Source: Blakeslea trispora
Taxonomy: Eukaryota > Mucoromycota > Mucoromycetes > Mucorales > Choanephoraceae
Assembly: GCA_025331445.1 (NCBI GenBank)
Contig: JAIWNE010000052.1
Coordinates: 1-64,000, forward strand
DNA: 64,000 bases
Direction of reading: 5' to 3'
Shown one piece after another: positions 46,786 to 57,115 of the stretch. The position numbers were made by a program, and so were the translations under genes. The first letter of the stretch is position 1; each line of letters opens with the position of its first letter. Below the pieces are notes generated by a model. That model worked only from the letters and a program-made list of their open reading frames with translations. It had not been told where the DNA came from and did no database searches.

Positions 46786-48363
46786 AGAATGAAACATATT
46801 CTTGTCTTAAAATAAACTATAACTTTTGAGTACCTTAATAAGCCCTGTCTATTCTATTGTATTGATTACCGAGTTTATTGTATTGGATTTGTTATCTCGA
46901 TCAGTTTGACAGCTCATCTGTTGAATAAAGATGATGTTGTTTTGATCTAAGCTTTTTTCTTTTGTGTAGTTTTTTTCCATAGCAAACGATTCTCAAGCTT
47001 ATTTTTTTTATAGTTATCATGTCTTTGTTTCAACCAAATCATTTGCTTAACATAGCTCTGTACCGGTTCTTTACTTTTGACATTTTGCTAAAATCCGAAT
47101 CCTTCAAATAGGGCTGTCAAAACAGTCAATTATTCATCGCATTGCTAGTTTGGACATCGTTTTGAAAGCTTCTCGAAATGTCTGTACTAACTTAATCTTC
47201 GTTTTTTCTTTTCTTTTGAGAGTGATATCTCAATTGTCTTGGAAGAAGGGCTTGCTTGATTTTTCCTAGTAAGTGAGTAAAAGGACTCAGAGTTGCTACT
47301 GCTGAGGTACAATAGTCGCTATATTGAAGAGTGTTCATATTCTCGAGAAATGCTACTCTTATATTATATACTCTTGAATTACATGGCACTTTAGCGCTTG
47401 AAGCGACTATAAGTTTAAAGGATGGCATTCTTATATCGAGAAGACTCTTACATCAAACAGCTCTTAAACTGAGCGACTTACTGTATCGATCAAGTTATCA
47501 ATCTTTTCAAAGTGACACACAAGCACTTTATCTTGAGCAAATGTATGTAAAATTTTGTCTGATAACCTAAAGCAAATGTACTTTGGAATACCAAAATACT
47601 TTTGTACTGAGTACATTTCTTAGATTGATATGTTGAATGATTTTTTTTAAAGTGGCTTTACTTTAGAAGTTTTCATCCCGAAAGCAACTAAAAGATAACA
47701 TACCATATATGCCTAAAATTGCAGTGATGAATGATAAATTAGCAATTGATGAAGAACACATTGATTTTTTTCTCCCTGAAATCACACCAACTAATCTTGA
47801 TCTTACGAAGGAGGTAATATTCAGTCAAGTTATGCTTTGTTATGACCATAAGATAAAGGTTCAGGCATTGAGCATAGATAAATGTTTATCAGGCATATCT
47901 TGCTTGTCTACTTATTCCCTTTCTCACTGTCTTTGAATGAACAGAAAGAGAGAAGGCTTTCACGTTTACAGTGTACAGCTACTGGAAGCTTTTTTTTTTG
48001 CAGGAGCTGTCAAGAGAATTCTATGCCACATATTACATTAGCACCCAAATGCAATAGCCAGAAGCCTTTCTTGATTTTCTTGGATGCGTTCATCCTTTTG
48101 ATAGTAAGTATACTTTGTAAAATATTCCAATTCGTTCCTATTTGCTTTTTCGATAGTAGGTGCGTTTATCACCTGCCTTACATAAGGAAAAGAAAAAGCA
48201 GCTTCTCCCATTAAGTAAAAAGCAGACATGAGTTTCTTTGTAGATTTTAGGAAAAAAAAATGGCCTGCCTCCTTATAGGTTGACAAATCATCTAAAAGAC
48301 AGAGAAATGTTCATGCAAAAAGAAAGTTTTATTCAACGTTGATGTATACATATGTCAGCAAAT
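46786..48363. other. intergenic stretch with coding-looking remains
   Basis: Contains the exon-like pieces described at 47190-48055. Nothing else recognised. Confidence 0.4.
47190..48055 (+). pseudogene. exon-like remains of a protein gene, possibly Rogdi/Rav2-like
   Basis: Separate plus-strand pieces look like exons in order: SDISIVLEEGLA near 47221, LELHGTLALEATISLKDG near 47380, ALKLSDLLYRSSYQSFQSDT near 47460, KLAIDEEHIDFFLPEI ending at GTAATA near 47815, and ELSREFYATYYISTQMQ ending in TAG near 48055. The order (acidic start, beta strand, helix, IDFF strand) recalls Rogdi/Rav2, an accessory factor of V-ATPase assembly. However, in-frame TGA/TAA triplets (for example after EEGLA) and missing donors prevent a complete model. 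It may be a decayed gene or one whose introns I failed to place. Confidence 0.25.
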
Positions 48364-50483
48364 TCATCTTCTTCTGCTGAAACTTCTTCTTCTACTCAGA
48401 CTTCTTCTTCTTCTGTCACTAGGGCTTCTTCTTCTTCTGCTAGGACTTCTGCTCAAACTTCTGTATCGACTTCTCTTTGGAGATCTGCTTCTACTAGGAC
48501 TTCTGCTCAAGCTTCTGTATCGACTTCTCTTTGGAGGTCTGCTTCTACTAGGACTTCTGCTAGAGACAGAGTCAGATCGGCTATAGCTGCTAGAGCGACT
48601 GCGACTACGGCTGCTTCGACTGCTGACTGAACTTTTGCTGGATCGACTGCTCAATGAGCTATCACTATCACTATCACTATCTGAGGACGAAGAAGAATCA
48701 CTACTGCTACTACTGCTATCGTTCTGTCTCAAGGATTGTTGAGGAGCTGTTCTTAACCATTCACGAAGATCTTCAGTGATAGCACCAAGACCAATACTGG
48801 TCCAATAGTTGATAGCGAAACGTGTGTTTTTGGGATTATCCTTGGGAAACATGCCTGATAAGCTTTCAGACATGTAAGGATCCAAGAGGCGTTCCTTGAG
48901 TGTCTTGAGACCCAAGAATTCATTGATCTCTTGGAACAAAATCTTGACAAAAATACGAGAAGCAGACGTTGTTTCTTCTTCAGTCAGACGAACAATCTCA
49001 AAGGCTGTCCAGGGGAGTGAGTCTGTGTTAAAGAGATGAGCAAACAATTTGCCAATGTTACGAAGTCGGTTTGTTTCATAACGATGGATTGTCTCATACA
49101 CATCCTTGAAGCAGTAAGTGAAATGATCGACCCATTCTCGACTCATTTTACAAAATCGTTCCGCCATGAGACCATAGTATTTAAGATAAGTACGTTCTTG
49201 AGAACAACATTCGATAATCATATTACACAGTTCAATCTAACAATAATACATAATAAGCCACTTGATGTATACTTCTTCTTATAACATACCTCATATCCTT
49301 CGGGGATGTTTATCTTCATGAGCTTGTGACAGGCTTCTTCAAAGTTGACACTGGACATGACAGTCAAATAGATCTTTCTGCGCACTTCAATCACATCTGC
49401 ATTTGTCTTGTCCAACATCTCGAACTTGTCTTCTTCTTCATCCTCTTCATCCTCTTCATCCTCTTCACTGTCACTTGCACTTTCATCACTGCTGCCACTT
49501 TCGTCTTCATCTTCGCCCAAGATTTCAGCTTTAATTGCGTTGTATTTCTCTTCATTTTCGGTGTAATTAGGATCAAATTTAAATATATTCAACATCTCTT
49601 CGGCCTCTAAATCATCATCGTCTAGACTGATGTTGTGTGTTATTTGATCGTCTTCCTCTACTAAATCGAGTTCCTGAGCAATAGGCTGGTTATCTTTATA
49701 CTTGTCTTTTCTGACTTGGAACAAAACTTCAATCATATACTGAACACGTTTGTCGATTTCGCCCTCGTGCAAGACTGCTCTAAAGCGTTCGTAAATAGCG
49801 TTGTTGGCCTTGGGACAGATCTGAGCCAAAAGAGCACCCACTTCACGCATAAAACCAACAGCAATCTCAACTGAATCGTCTGTGGGTCGTTCTAGCAATA
49901 AAGCTAGAATTTGAAGCGCTAATACTTTATCTGCAATCAACTGATTGGTTAAGTGAGCAATAAACATGGTGGTAGCTAAACAAGAAGTCTATTTTGCAAA
50001 TTGATATGAGTATTTAGATGAATTGTCGATTCATAATGTTTCTTCTTCTTTTACCTTATCATTACGTCTATAGGCTCTTCTGAATTGAAGCACAAGTCTG
50101 GAGAGTAATAAAGCACCTACAGCTGGTAACTTTGTGTTCACTACAGCTGTCACAGCTGCATAGACTGGTGTAAAGGGCAAACTGGCTTGTTGTGCTTTCA
50201 TCATACTACGGCAAAAAAGACCTCGACCACGCACCAGGTTCTCACCAAACAACTCAGGTATAATCATCTTGATATTCGAAGTATTGACTTTGTTGATGAG
50301 ACCGTTGATAGACTTCTTAAGTGCTTCCCAAGTGATGCGCTGATATTCCTCGCTACTTGTGTCAGTAATGGACTGTTGCATCTGACGTAAGCGATGAGGT
50401 GGGATATAAGCACCACCTGCTCGAGTATTGCTGAGCTTCAAAGCATCAACGCGTCCTGTTGCCGTCTCAACTTCGCTACTCAT
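48364..50483 (-). CDS. CWC22: CWC22-like pre-mRNA splicing factor
   Basis: Exons 50483-50055, 49988-49290 and 49236-48364 give 666 aa. After a short N-terminus come [14 protein letters not shown] and a MIF4G domain (residues of about 45-230: [56 protein letters not shown]). An acidic Ser/Asp/Glu spacer, an MA3 domain ([33 protein letters not shown]) and a C-terminal Arg/Ser-rich tail follow. This is the layout of Cwc22/Cwf22, which holds eIF4A3 (exon-junction complex) in the spliceosome and is needed for Prp2 action. The acceptor at 49989 is chosen because it restores [12 protein letters not shown] Tc1-like transposon begins 108 bp upstream of the start codon. Confidence 0.93.
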
Positions 50484-50591
50484 GGTTGTCTTTTGTGTTG
50501 AGTAAACTTGGAAAAAGAGTGTGTTATTATAAAAAGAGAAAAGAAAGAAAATAGTGTGCTCAAGGTACAGTCACAGCCAAAGCGTTTTTTA

Positions 50592-50624
50592 CACTATTTC
50601 CTGAAATTATTCGCTCACAAAAAG
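50592..50624 (+). repeat. left TIR of Tc1-like copy 1
   Basis: Begins CACTATTTCC after TA and ends CACAAAAAG. It matches the inverse of the right TIR except at one base (CTG here, CGG at the other end). Confidence 0.9.
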
Positions 50625-50711
50625 AAAAAATCATTGCTCACTAAAAAGTTAAAACATCGCTCAAAATTTAAAAAAAAAATTCACTCACTAGCATTTAAAA
50701 AATTCGTTCAC
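50613..50711 (+). repeat. five iterons at 23-24 bp spacing in the left subterminal region
   Basis: GCTCAC at 50613 and 50636, GCTCAA at 50659, ACTCAC at 50683 and GTTCAC at 50706, separated by A/T-rich spacers. The first lies in the TIR. The spacing (23, 23, 24, 23) is about two helical turns, so all motifs face a similar side of the DNA. Likely transposase-binding sites; this role is inferred. Confidence 0.75.
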
Positions 50712-50731
50712 TTTTTGAATTTATAATAACA

Positions 50732-52081
50732 ATGGATCGCGTTTTGTTTGAAGACGGCAGAGGAAACATTTACGACGAAAACAGCGAGCATGTGCACGTC
50801 TTTGAGATGGAGGACGATGAGGATGAGTATGCACTCGAAGATGTTACCAACTTCGACAAGTATTTGGACTCAAAATCACCTGAAAAGTCCACAAAAGCCA
50901 ACCCCTCAACTAGCACTGAACCAGCTGTGCCCGAAAGCGAAGGCAAAACCAACAGGCTTTACAGATCATACAAGTCTGAAGTTAAGAACCACTTCTTTTT
51001 TCTTCTCTCGAAAAAAAATATGAGTATTCGTGCTGCGGCTAAAGAGCTTCAAATTCCACAAAGCACAGCACAGAGTTGGAAGAAGAAGGCGGAGAAAGCA
51101 GGAGACGAAGAGATAGAGACCAGGGCATCTGGAAGTGGCAGGAAAGCTGGTAGGCTTCCTGTATTGACAGAAGATCATGCCCGTTTCGTTATAGATTTTC
51201 TCGACGAGAATCCTTCCTCAGTTCTAGATGACATGATGGAAGGTTTAACAAGCCAATTTCCCGACCTTCAAATCAAAAAGTCATCTCTTCATGATTTCGT
51301 TACTAAGAAATGTAACATTACTCTCAAAAGGGCTCATTTTTATGCAGTTGAGAGAAACAGCCCAGAAAAAATTGAAGAGCGGTTTAATTGGGTGAAGAAT
51401 CAGTTGCAGACTGACATGGATTTCATAAGCAACTGTGTGTTTATTGACGAAGCGGCGTTTCACATCAATATGAAGCGTTCCATGGCTTGGTCCAAAAAAG
51501 GTGAAAGAGCTGTAGTTGTTATGCCTAAGACAAGGGCAAAAACAACTACAATACTTGGGGCTATAAGCCCATATGGCGTAGTAAATGTCAGAGTTAGACG
51601 TCCAAAAGTTCAAGCTGCCAGCAAGAAAGAAAAACTGTTGGTGGCTCTTCATCATCTCATAAGAAGACTAAAGGTGGTACTGTAACTGGTCACTACTTCA
51701 ATTTTGTTGCTAGTTGCATGGATGTCATGGATTGTCACCCTGAGTTTAAGGGCCATTATATTGTGATGGACAATGCTCCAATTCACAAACACAAGGACAT
51801 TCAAAAGTACATTGAAAGTCGCGGGTACCGGTGTGTATACCTTCCTCCCTACTCTCCAGAACTCAATCCTATTGAGCAGTTTTGGTCAGTGGTCAAGAGC
51901 AAGCTTAAAAGGGAAAAGCTATTGGAGGAAGAGATCATGACTATGAGAATTCAAGATGCTTGCAACAAGGTCTTGATTAGTGACCTTCGAGGATTTCGCC
52001 ATTATTCTTTGTTAAAGTTTGAAGATTGCTTGAGCAGAAAGCCTATTTCTTTTTGTGAGCGAATAATTTCCGGAAATAGTG
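50732..52081 (+). CDS. Tc1-like transposase, copy 1, split by a -1 shift and without an internal stop
   Basis: Frame 0 runs from ATG 50732 to a TAA near 51685 (317 codons). It covers an acidic N-terminus, a helix-turn-helix (MSIRAAAKELQIPQSTAQSW) and the first catalytic Asp in NCVFIDEAAFHI. The remainder lies in the -1 frame: GGTVTGHYFNFVASCMDVMD, second Asp in IVMDNAPIHKH, Glu in PYSPELNPIEQFW; 34 residues lie between Asp and Glu (DD34E). The frames join smoothly if the ribosome or RNA slips back one base in GAAAAAC at 51629-51635. The second frame passes through the right TIR without a stop and continues about 40 codons into flanking DNA (stop at 52195-52197). Confidence 0.85.
52049..52081 (+). 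repeat. right TIR of Tc1-like copy 1
   Basis: Starts CTTTTTGTGAGCG and ends GGAAATAGTG, followed by TA. It overlaps the 3' end of the transposase frame. Confidence 0.9.
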
Positions 52082-52552
52082 TACGTGGGGTAAAATTAGA
52101 ACCCCACAAATGTAGAAAATCTCATGTAGAAAAAGATGTAGTGTTATTGAGCCCCTCTATTTTATACATCGAAAATAAAGCGTGGCTGAAAGCCTAGTAC
52201 CACATTGGAAGTCGGAGCGAAGGCAACAACGGTTGGTTTAGGAACGACAAGCAACGTTGAAAATTTGCTTTGAGCCGACCAACTAAATATCCGACTAATG
52301 ACCTTTGAAAGTATTCAAAGAAAGTATTCAAGGGGGAACTCAATTGCATTTTTGAACTTTTGATATGATTGACAAGCCCTAAATTGTTTCAAGAAAACTA
52401 TTTCAGAAATGAAACCCCATATTGAAGTAGTATTTACTGTCAAATAAGTGATACAAAGTACAAAGATTTTTTTTGGGTATTCAGATATCATATATACATA
52501 TTTGTTATATTACAGAAAAAAGAGGGAGAGAAAGAAAAAAAAAAGAACCAGC
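52082..52552. other. intergenic, right flank of Tc1-like copy 1
   Basis: Just beyond the TA duplication is a small hairpin: GTGGGGT at 52085-52091 and its inverse ACCCCAC at 52101-52107. No other gene seen. Confidence 0.5.
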
Positions 52553-54125
52553 TTAGTTTTTCTTCTTCTTAGAGACAAACTTTGTCACAAAGGAAGGGTG
52601 AATTCTCTCTCTTGCTTCATCCTTTTCTGTTTTTGTTCTTGATATAGCCAATTTCTCTTTGAAGATTTGAAGTTCAGACTATAAAAATAAACTTAGTATT
52701 GCTAATATGGACAATTCATCTTCAAAGCATTACCTTCACGAAACAGAAAACATCTATTGCCAAAGGCAAAAGGACCAACTGGTGAACTTCTTCAACCAGA
52801 GAGAAACGGGCGATTGCAATTGGCAAGTAAATGCCATCAGATGCCAACGTCATCTCAAACAACGTGCACTTATAGCCTATCAAAACCCATGTGTTAGTTA
52901 CATGTCCTAGTAAACAGCATAAGCAACGAGAACATACCTTCAACAAGTAGGCCAAGAGAAGTAGGGATTTCAACCCCAGAGTACAGCTGAGCATCTATTG
53001 ACCCCTTCATCAGCTTCATCAACTTGACAAAGTCGTCTTCTGGTTGGTGTTTGCTGTTGATGTTGGGGCGCTTGACTTCGACGAAGAAGAAGTACAACTT
53101 TCGCTTCTTGATCTCTGTACCAATCATAAGGTCAGGCTTCTTGCCGTCCCCGGTTGGTTTGTCAATCCTAAATATGATTGCATAAGCTGGTATGGAAAAT
53201 AAAGATGGCTAAGAGTATACTTACATTGCATATGTTGCTCCAGTGTTTAACAACACCTTCTTGATGATTGGCATCAAGTACTTATCAGTGAATGTTGCTT
53301 CAGATGACTCATCAGCAGAAGCCTGATTTTCTTTAAACTCAACTACAACCCTCTTCACCAGGTTCATTCTGGCTGCGTCTTCTTCACTTTCTTCTTTGTC
53401 TTCATCTTCATCTTCGTCAACTTCACCGTCTTCAGACTTGTATATAGAGTTAATTAAAGAAAGCAGACTTGATATTAAACTAAACTTACGCTTGCTGCTC
53501 TTTGGCAATAAATCATTGCCTTGGCAGGTCCAAGTCTGATTCTTCTCATTTTCTTGTCAACTACTGACTTTAGTGCCTGACATTCATCAACACCAAGGTA
53601 CTGGACAATACTTCTTGACTTGTCAAATTTGTTGACAGGAAAAATATGGCTTAGAGCCCTAAACAAATGATATAATATGTATGGATGTTTAGAGATAGAA
53701 TATATACTACAAATTTCTTAAGGTACTTACAAAATCCTCATGCTATTGATGTTGTTGCTGTTTTCAACTTCAGCAACGGACCGTCTTCTGAAACGGCAGA
53801 AGGCTTTAGCAATGTCAACATTGTTGACAATCCACTAAATACATTGGTTAGGTATGCTTCAACTATAATCATTTACGCGTAAAATTACCTCCTTGTAGTC
53901 CCATTCTTTTTTTCCGTTACCATGGAAATAGTTGATTATTTTGGAACGTTTTACTTCTGCAGAAGAAACTGAGGAATCAGTACAGGGGCTTGGTGCTAAA
54001 AAATATATTAGTAAGTATATAGTTATAGTTTCTATTGATAATTCTAACATACCCCGTCTTCTCATCTCGTTGTGTGTTATAGTTATAGTTTTTGCTTTAA
54101 GGTTGACTTTTCTTGAATGGAACAT
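52553..54125 (-). CDS. PD-(D/E)XK nuclease-like protein of unknown role
   Basis: Eight exons: 54125-54053, 53995-53889, 53834-53731, 53658-53490, 53436-53225, 53167-52938, 52876-52734 and 52678-52553, all GT-AG, giving 387 aa. After a helical N-terminal half (IVNNVDIAKAFCRFRRRSVA, VNKFDKSRSIVQYLGVDECQ) and an acidic spacer (SEDGEVDEDEDED) comes KKPDLMIGTEIKKRKLYFFF followed by VEVKRP. This has the PD...(D/E)xK spacing of restriction-endonuclease-like folds: Asp in KPDL, Glu and Lys in VEVK. A helical/beta C-terminus follows. The gene is intact, lies between two Tc1-like copies and has a partial relative at 40.4 kb. I do not recognise a named family. It could be a domesticated or selfish nuclease, or an effector-like protein; this is inference. 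Confidence 0.75.
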
Positions 54126-55858
54126 TTTAGGAAAGAGTTTAAGGGTAAGAAAGAAAAGGAAAAGTCTTTTGGCATGCTGTTTTTGTAAGTTTTAGATGAA
54201 ACGTTTATTCAGTTCGTGTAACACTCCAATTACTCGCCTTTCCTGTGTCTATCTCAAAGAGATGTAACAGACTGGATTTACTTTACTTGAATACACTAGT
54301 ATTTTTTATTACTATTTTTCTATATTAGGCTATGTAGTACATGTTGTTTACTTACATAATAATAGTATGTTTACCGTGTGAGATACATGTGCAGCTATTT
54401 GATCTGCCAACTTTATTGTTTTTTGTTGATTTTGCTTCAAATACTCTGCATTTAAGAAATGGAATAGAAGAGAAAAGAGAAATCCATAACATTTCCTTAC
54501 CGGCTATACATCTCTTTAACTACGTCTTATTCCAGTTCATCAAAAGCCAGGCAGTTGCATTGACTGAAGTAAGAATGCAGCTTATATTTCGGCCTCAGGC
54601 TTTTTCACAGCAATCAATTATTTCACGTGAAAGCCAAAAAAAAGGGAGAAGAAAAGTTGGTGTTGTACAGCAAGAATTGTATAGAATGTTTCTTCCTGCT
54701 CTTCAATAACTTCATTTATAGCGTATTCTAATCGAGGTATTGCTTAGCAGCTCCTTTACTTACACCTTCTGATGGTTATGACAAATACATATTGATGTAT
54801 CAAGTTCATAGGAATAAGCTGACTGCATTGAAAACAACGTGAAGACTACATGCCAGCTAAAAACCACGATTGCATCTAATAGATCATGATCTGGATATAG
54901 TGACTGATGTAGAGCAAAGCCAAAAAAAACAAGCAGCTATGAGAGAACAATGACAAGCATATGTCTCATTTTACTTTCAAGATCACCTGGTTTGTATTCA
55001 AGTGAACAAACAAATAACTGTAGGATGAAGTGCATAAACTTGTGCTACCAATCATTGTTTGCATTGGAGTTTTAGTATTTAATTGCTGATCTACTATTCT
55101 AGGGTGTCTAATAATCTCAGCGTATCGATTCGGGTGGATAGGAAGTTTGAAATTCAGAAAATTTTAAGATTGTAATATCACTCCCCTGTTCATTTTCCAC
55201 TATGATGCGCTGAAAGAAATGAAAGAAAAGGAAAGAATCTCATTTAATCAGCTTTAAATTGCTACGAAATAAGCTCGAATTAATGAGAACGAGCATAAGA
55301 TATATGAACTTGAAACAAACAAAGAAAAAAAATGATTGCTGTCTGAGCCTGTAGCAAGCAATCTCAGTTTTGATTATTATTTTAAGAGGTGTTGGACATT
55401 TATAGATATCATGTATATCATTTAGCAGTACTGCAGAATCCCAAAGGCTATACAGCTTGAATAATGCCTCTGCTTCTTCTGCAGTTCGAATCTTGTCAAC
55501 AGAAAAAAAATGAGTACCTATAGGATATGTTGTATTTATGCTCAAATAGGTGACAACAACTTGTAAAGTTAAGTGAGACAAAATATAGACCTTTATTAAG
55601 GCGAAGAGAAAAAGTGTTAAACACGATAAAAAACTCTTCTATATTTGATCGAGATGTCAAATATACTAATTAGCCGCGGTAAATGCCACAAATAGAATGG
55701 TATAATAATTTTCTGTTTGAGGTTGTCAATTTCAATCAGGAAAACGGCTTTTCGAAAGTAAACGAGGAAAGGCTGGGTTCAATTTCAGATTGCCAGGCAC
55801 TGCACCAGACGAAGATCAAACTGTCGAGTCACCGAGTTATCGTAGGTAAAGGTAGAAT
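54126..55858. other. 1.7-kb stretch with possible gene debris
   Basis: A plus-strand frame at 54341-54709 and a minus-strand frame at 55581-55240 (VDKIRTAEEAEALFKLYSLW) look partly protein-like, but neither was assigned to a family or spliced into a gene. Read as debris of accessory genes. Confidence 0.35.
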
Positions 55859-56919
55859 TACACGTAGCATACTTTGCTCGCCAACACCTCAGATGCGCAG
55901 GTTATCGGCTGACGTTCAAACGAGGTAAGCACGAACAAAGAGGTCAAAAGGTCACTACAGAGCGCATGTCAGAGTTCGCACTTCTTCAGTCCTATGATTG
56001 CTCATAGTCCCTTCTGATACCACTCCCGCGGACAGAATCCTCTTATAGCATTGCTTTTCGCCAAGGTCCATTTGAAACGCCCCCGTCATGAGGGAACCCT
56101 GCTACTGTGTGTGTGTGTATGTTTGCTTGCCTGCTTGCGCATACGAGTATCAGCGGGTGTTTGCTCAGTACAAAAAAAAACAGCACAGTTAGTGTCGTTC
56201 AATAGCATTCATTTTTGTTTTTCTTAGAATACTTTCCTTGTAACAGTATCACCAGAAGCAAGTACACGTAGCATACTTTGCTCGCCAACACCTCAGATGC
56301 GCAGGTTATCGGCTGACGTTCAAACGAGGTAAGCACGAACAAAGAGGTCAAAAGGTCACTACAGAGCGCATGTCAGAGTTCGCACTTCTTCAGTCCTATG
56401 ATTGCTCATAGTCCCTTCTGATACCACTCCCGCGGACAGAATCCTCTTATAGCATTGCTTTTCGCCAAGGTCCATTTGAAACGCCCCCGTCATGAGGGAA
56501 CCCTGCTACTGTGTGTGTGTGTATGTTTGCTTGCCTGCTTGCGCATACGAGTATCAGCGGGTGTTTGCTCAGTACAAAAAAAAAACAGCACAGTTAGTGT
56601 CGTTCAATAGCATTCATTTTTGTTTTTCTTAGAATACTTTCCTTGTAACAGTATCACCAGAAGCAAGTACACGTAGCATACTTTGCTCGCCAACACCTCA
56701 GATGCGCAGGTTATCGGCTGACGTTCAAACGAGGTAAGCACGAACAAAGAGGTCAAAAGGTCACTACAGAGCGCATGTCAGAGTTCGCACTTCTTCAGTC
56801 CTATGATTGCTCATAGTCCCTTCTGATACCACTCCCGCGGACAGAATCCTCTTATAGCATTGCTTTTCGCCAAGGTCCATTTGAAACGCCCCCGTCATGA
56901 GGGAACCCTGCTACTGTGT
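55859..56919. repeat. tandem array of a 404/405-bp unit, 2.6 copies
   Basis: Units start at 55859, 56263 and 56668, each with tacacgtagcatactttgct. Units 1 and 2 are essentially identical, differing by one A in a poly-A run; unit 3 stops at 56919 after ctactgtgt. The unit is visibly richer in G+C than the flanks and contains a (GT)n run, absent from partial unit 3. No ORF runs through the unit. Confidence 0.93.
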
Positions 56920-57115
56920 AAAGAAAATATTATGGAATAAAAATTCAAAAGAAGAAGAATAAAAAAAAGAAAGGCTCAAACTGTATTTTTAGTTTAGGAC
57001 ACAAAAAGAAAAAATCATTGCTCACTAAAAAGTTAAAACATCGCTCAAAATTTAAAAAAAAAATTCACTCACTAGCATTTAAAAAATTCGTTCACTTTTT
57101 GAATTTATAATAACA

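Larger units (their letters stand above)
50592..52081 (+). mobile_element. Tc1-like (DD34E) transposon, full-length copy 1
   Basis: 1,490 bp with 33-bp terminal inverted repeats (50592-50624 and 52049-52081, one mismatch) flanked by TA (50590-50591 and 52082-52083). It encodes one transposase in the plus direction that is split by a shift in an A5 tract. The left subterminal region holds five short motifs spaced 23-24 bp apart. Copy 2, offset by 6,384 bp, appears identical over the compared region. Confidence 0.93.

Noticed and set aside
48352..48630. Plus-strand ORF of Ser/Thr repeats
   Set aside because: It is the antisense of the Arg/Ser-rich tail of CWC22.
52085..52107. Small hairpin GTGGGGT/ACCCCAC at the right flank of Tc1-like copy 1
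   Set aside because: A 7-bp stem in the flank, absent beside copy 2, so not part of the element; it may be chance.
55683..55928. 81-codon plus-strand ORF entering the tandem array
   Set aside because: Only its last third lies in the repeat, it is not repeated in later units as an ORF with a start, and it has no motif.
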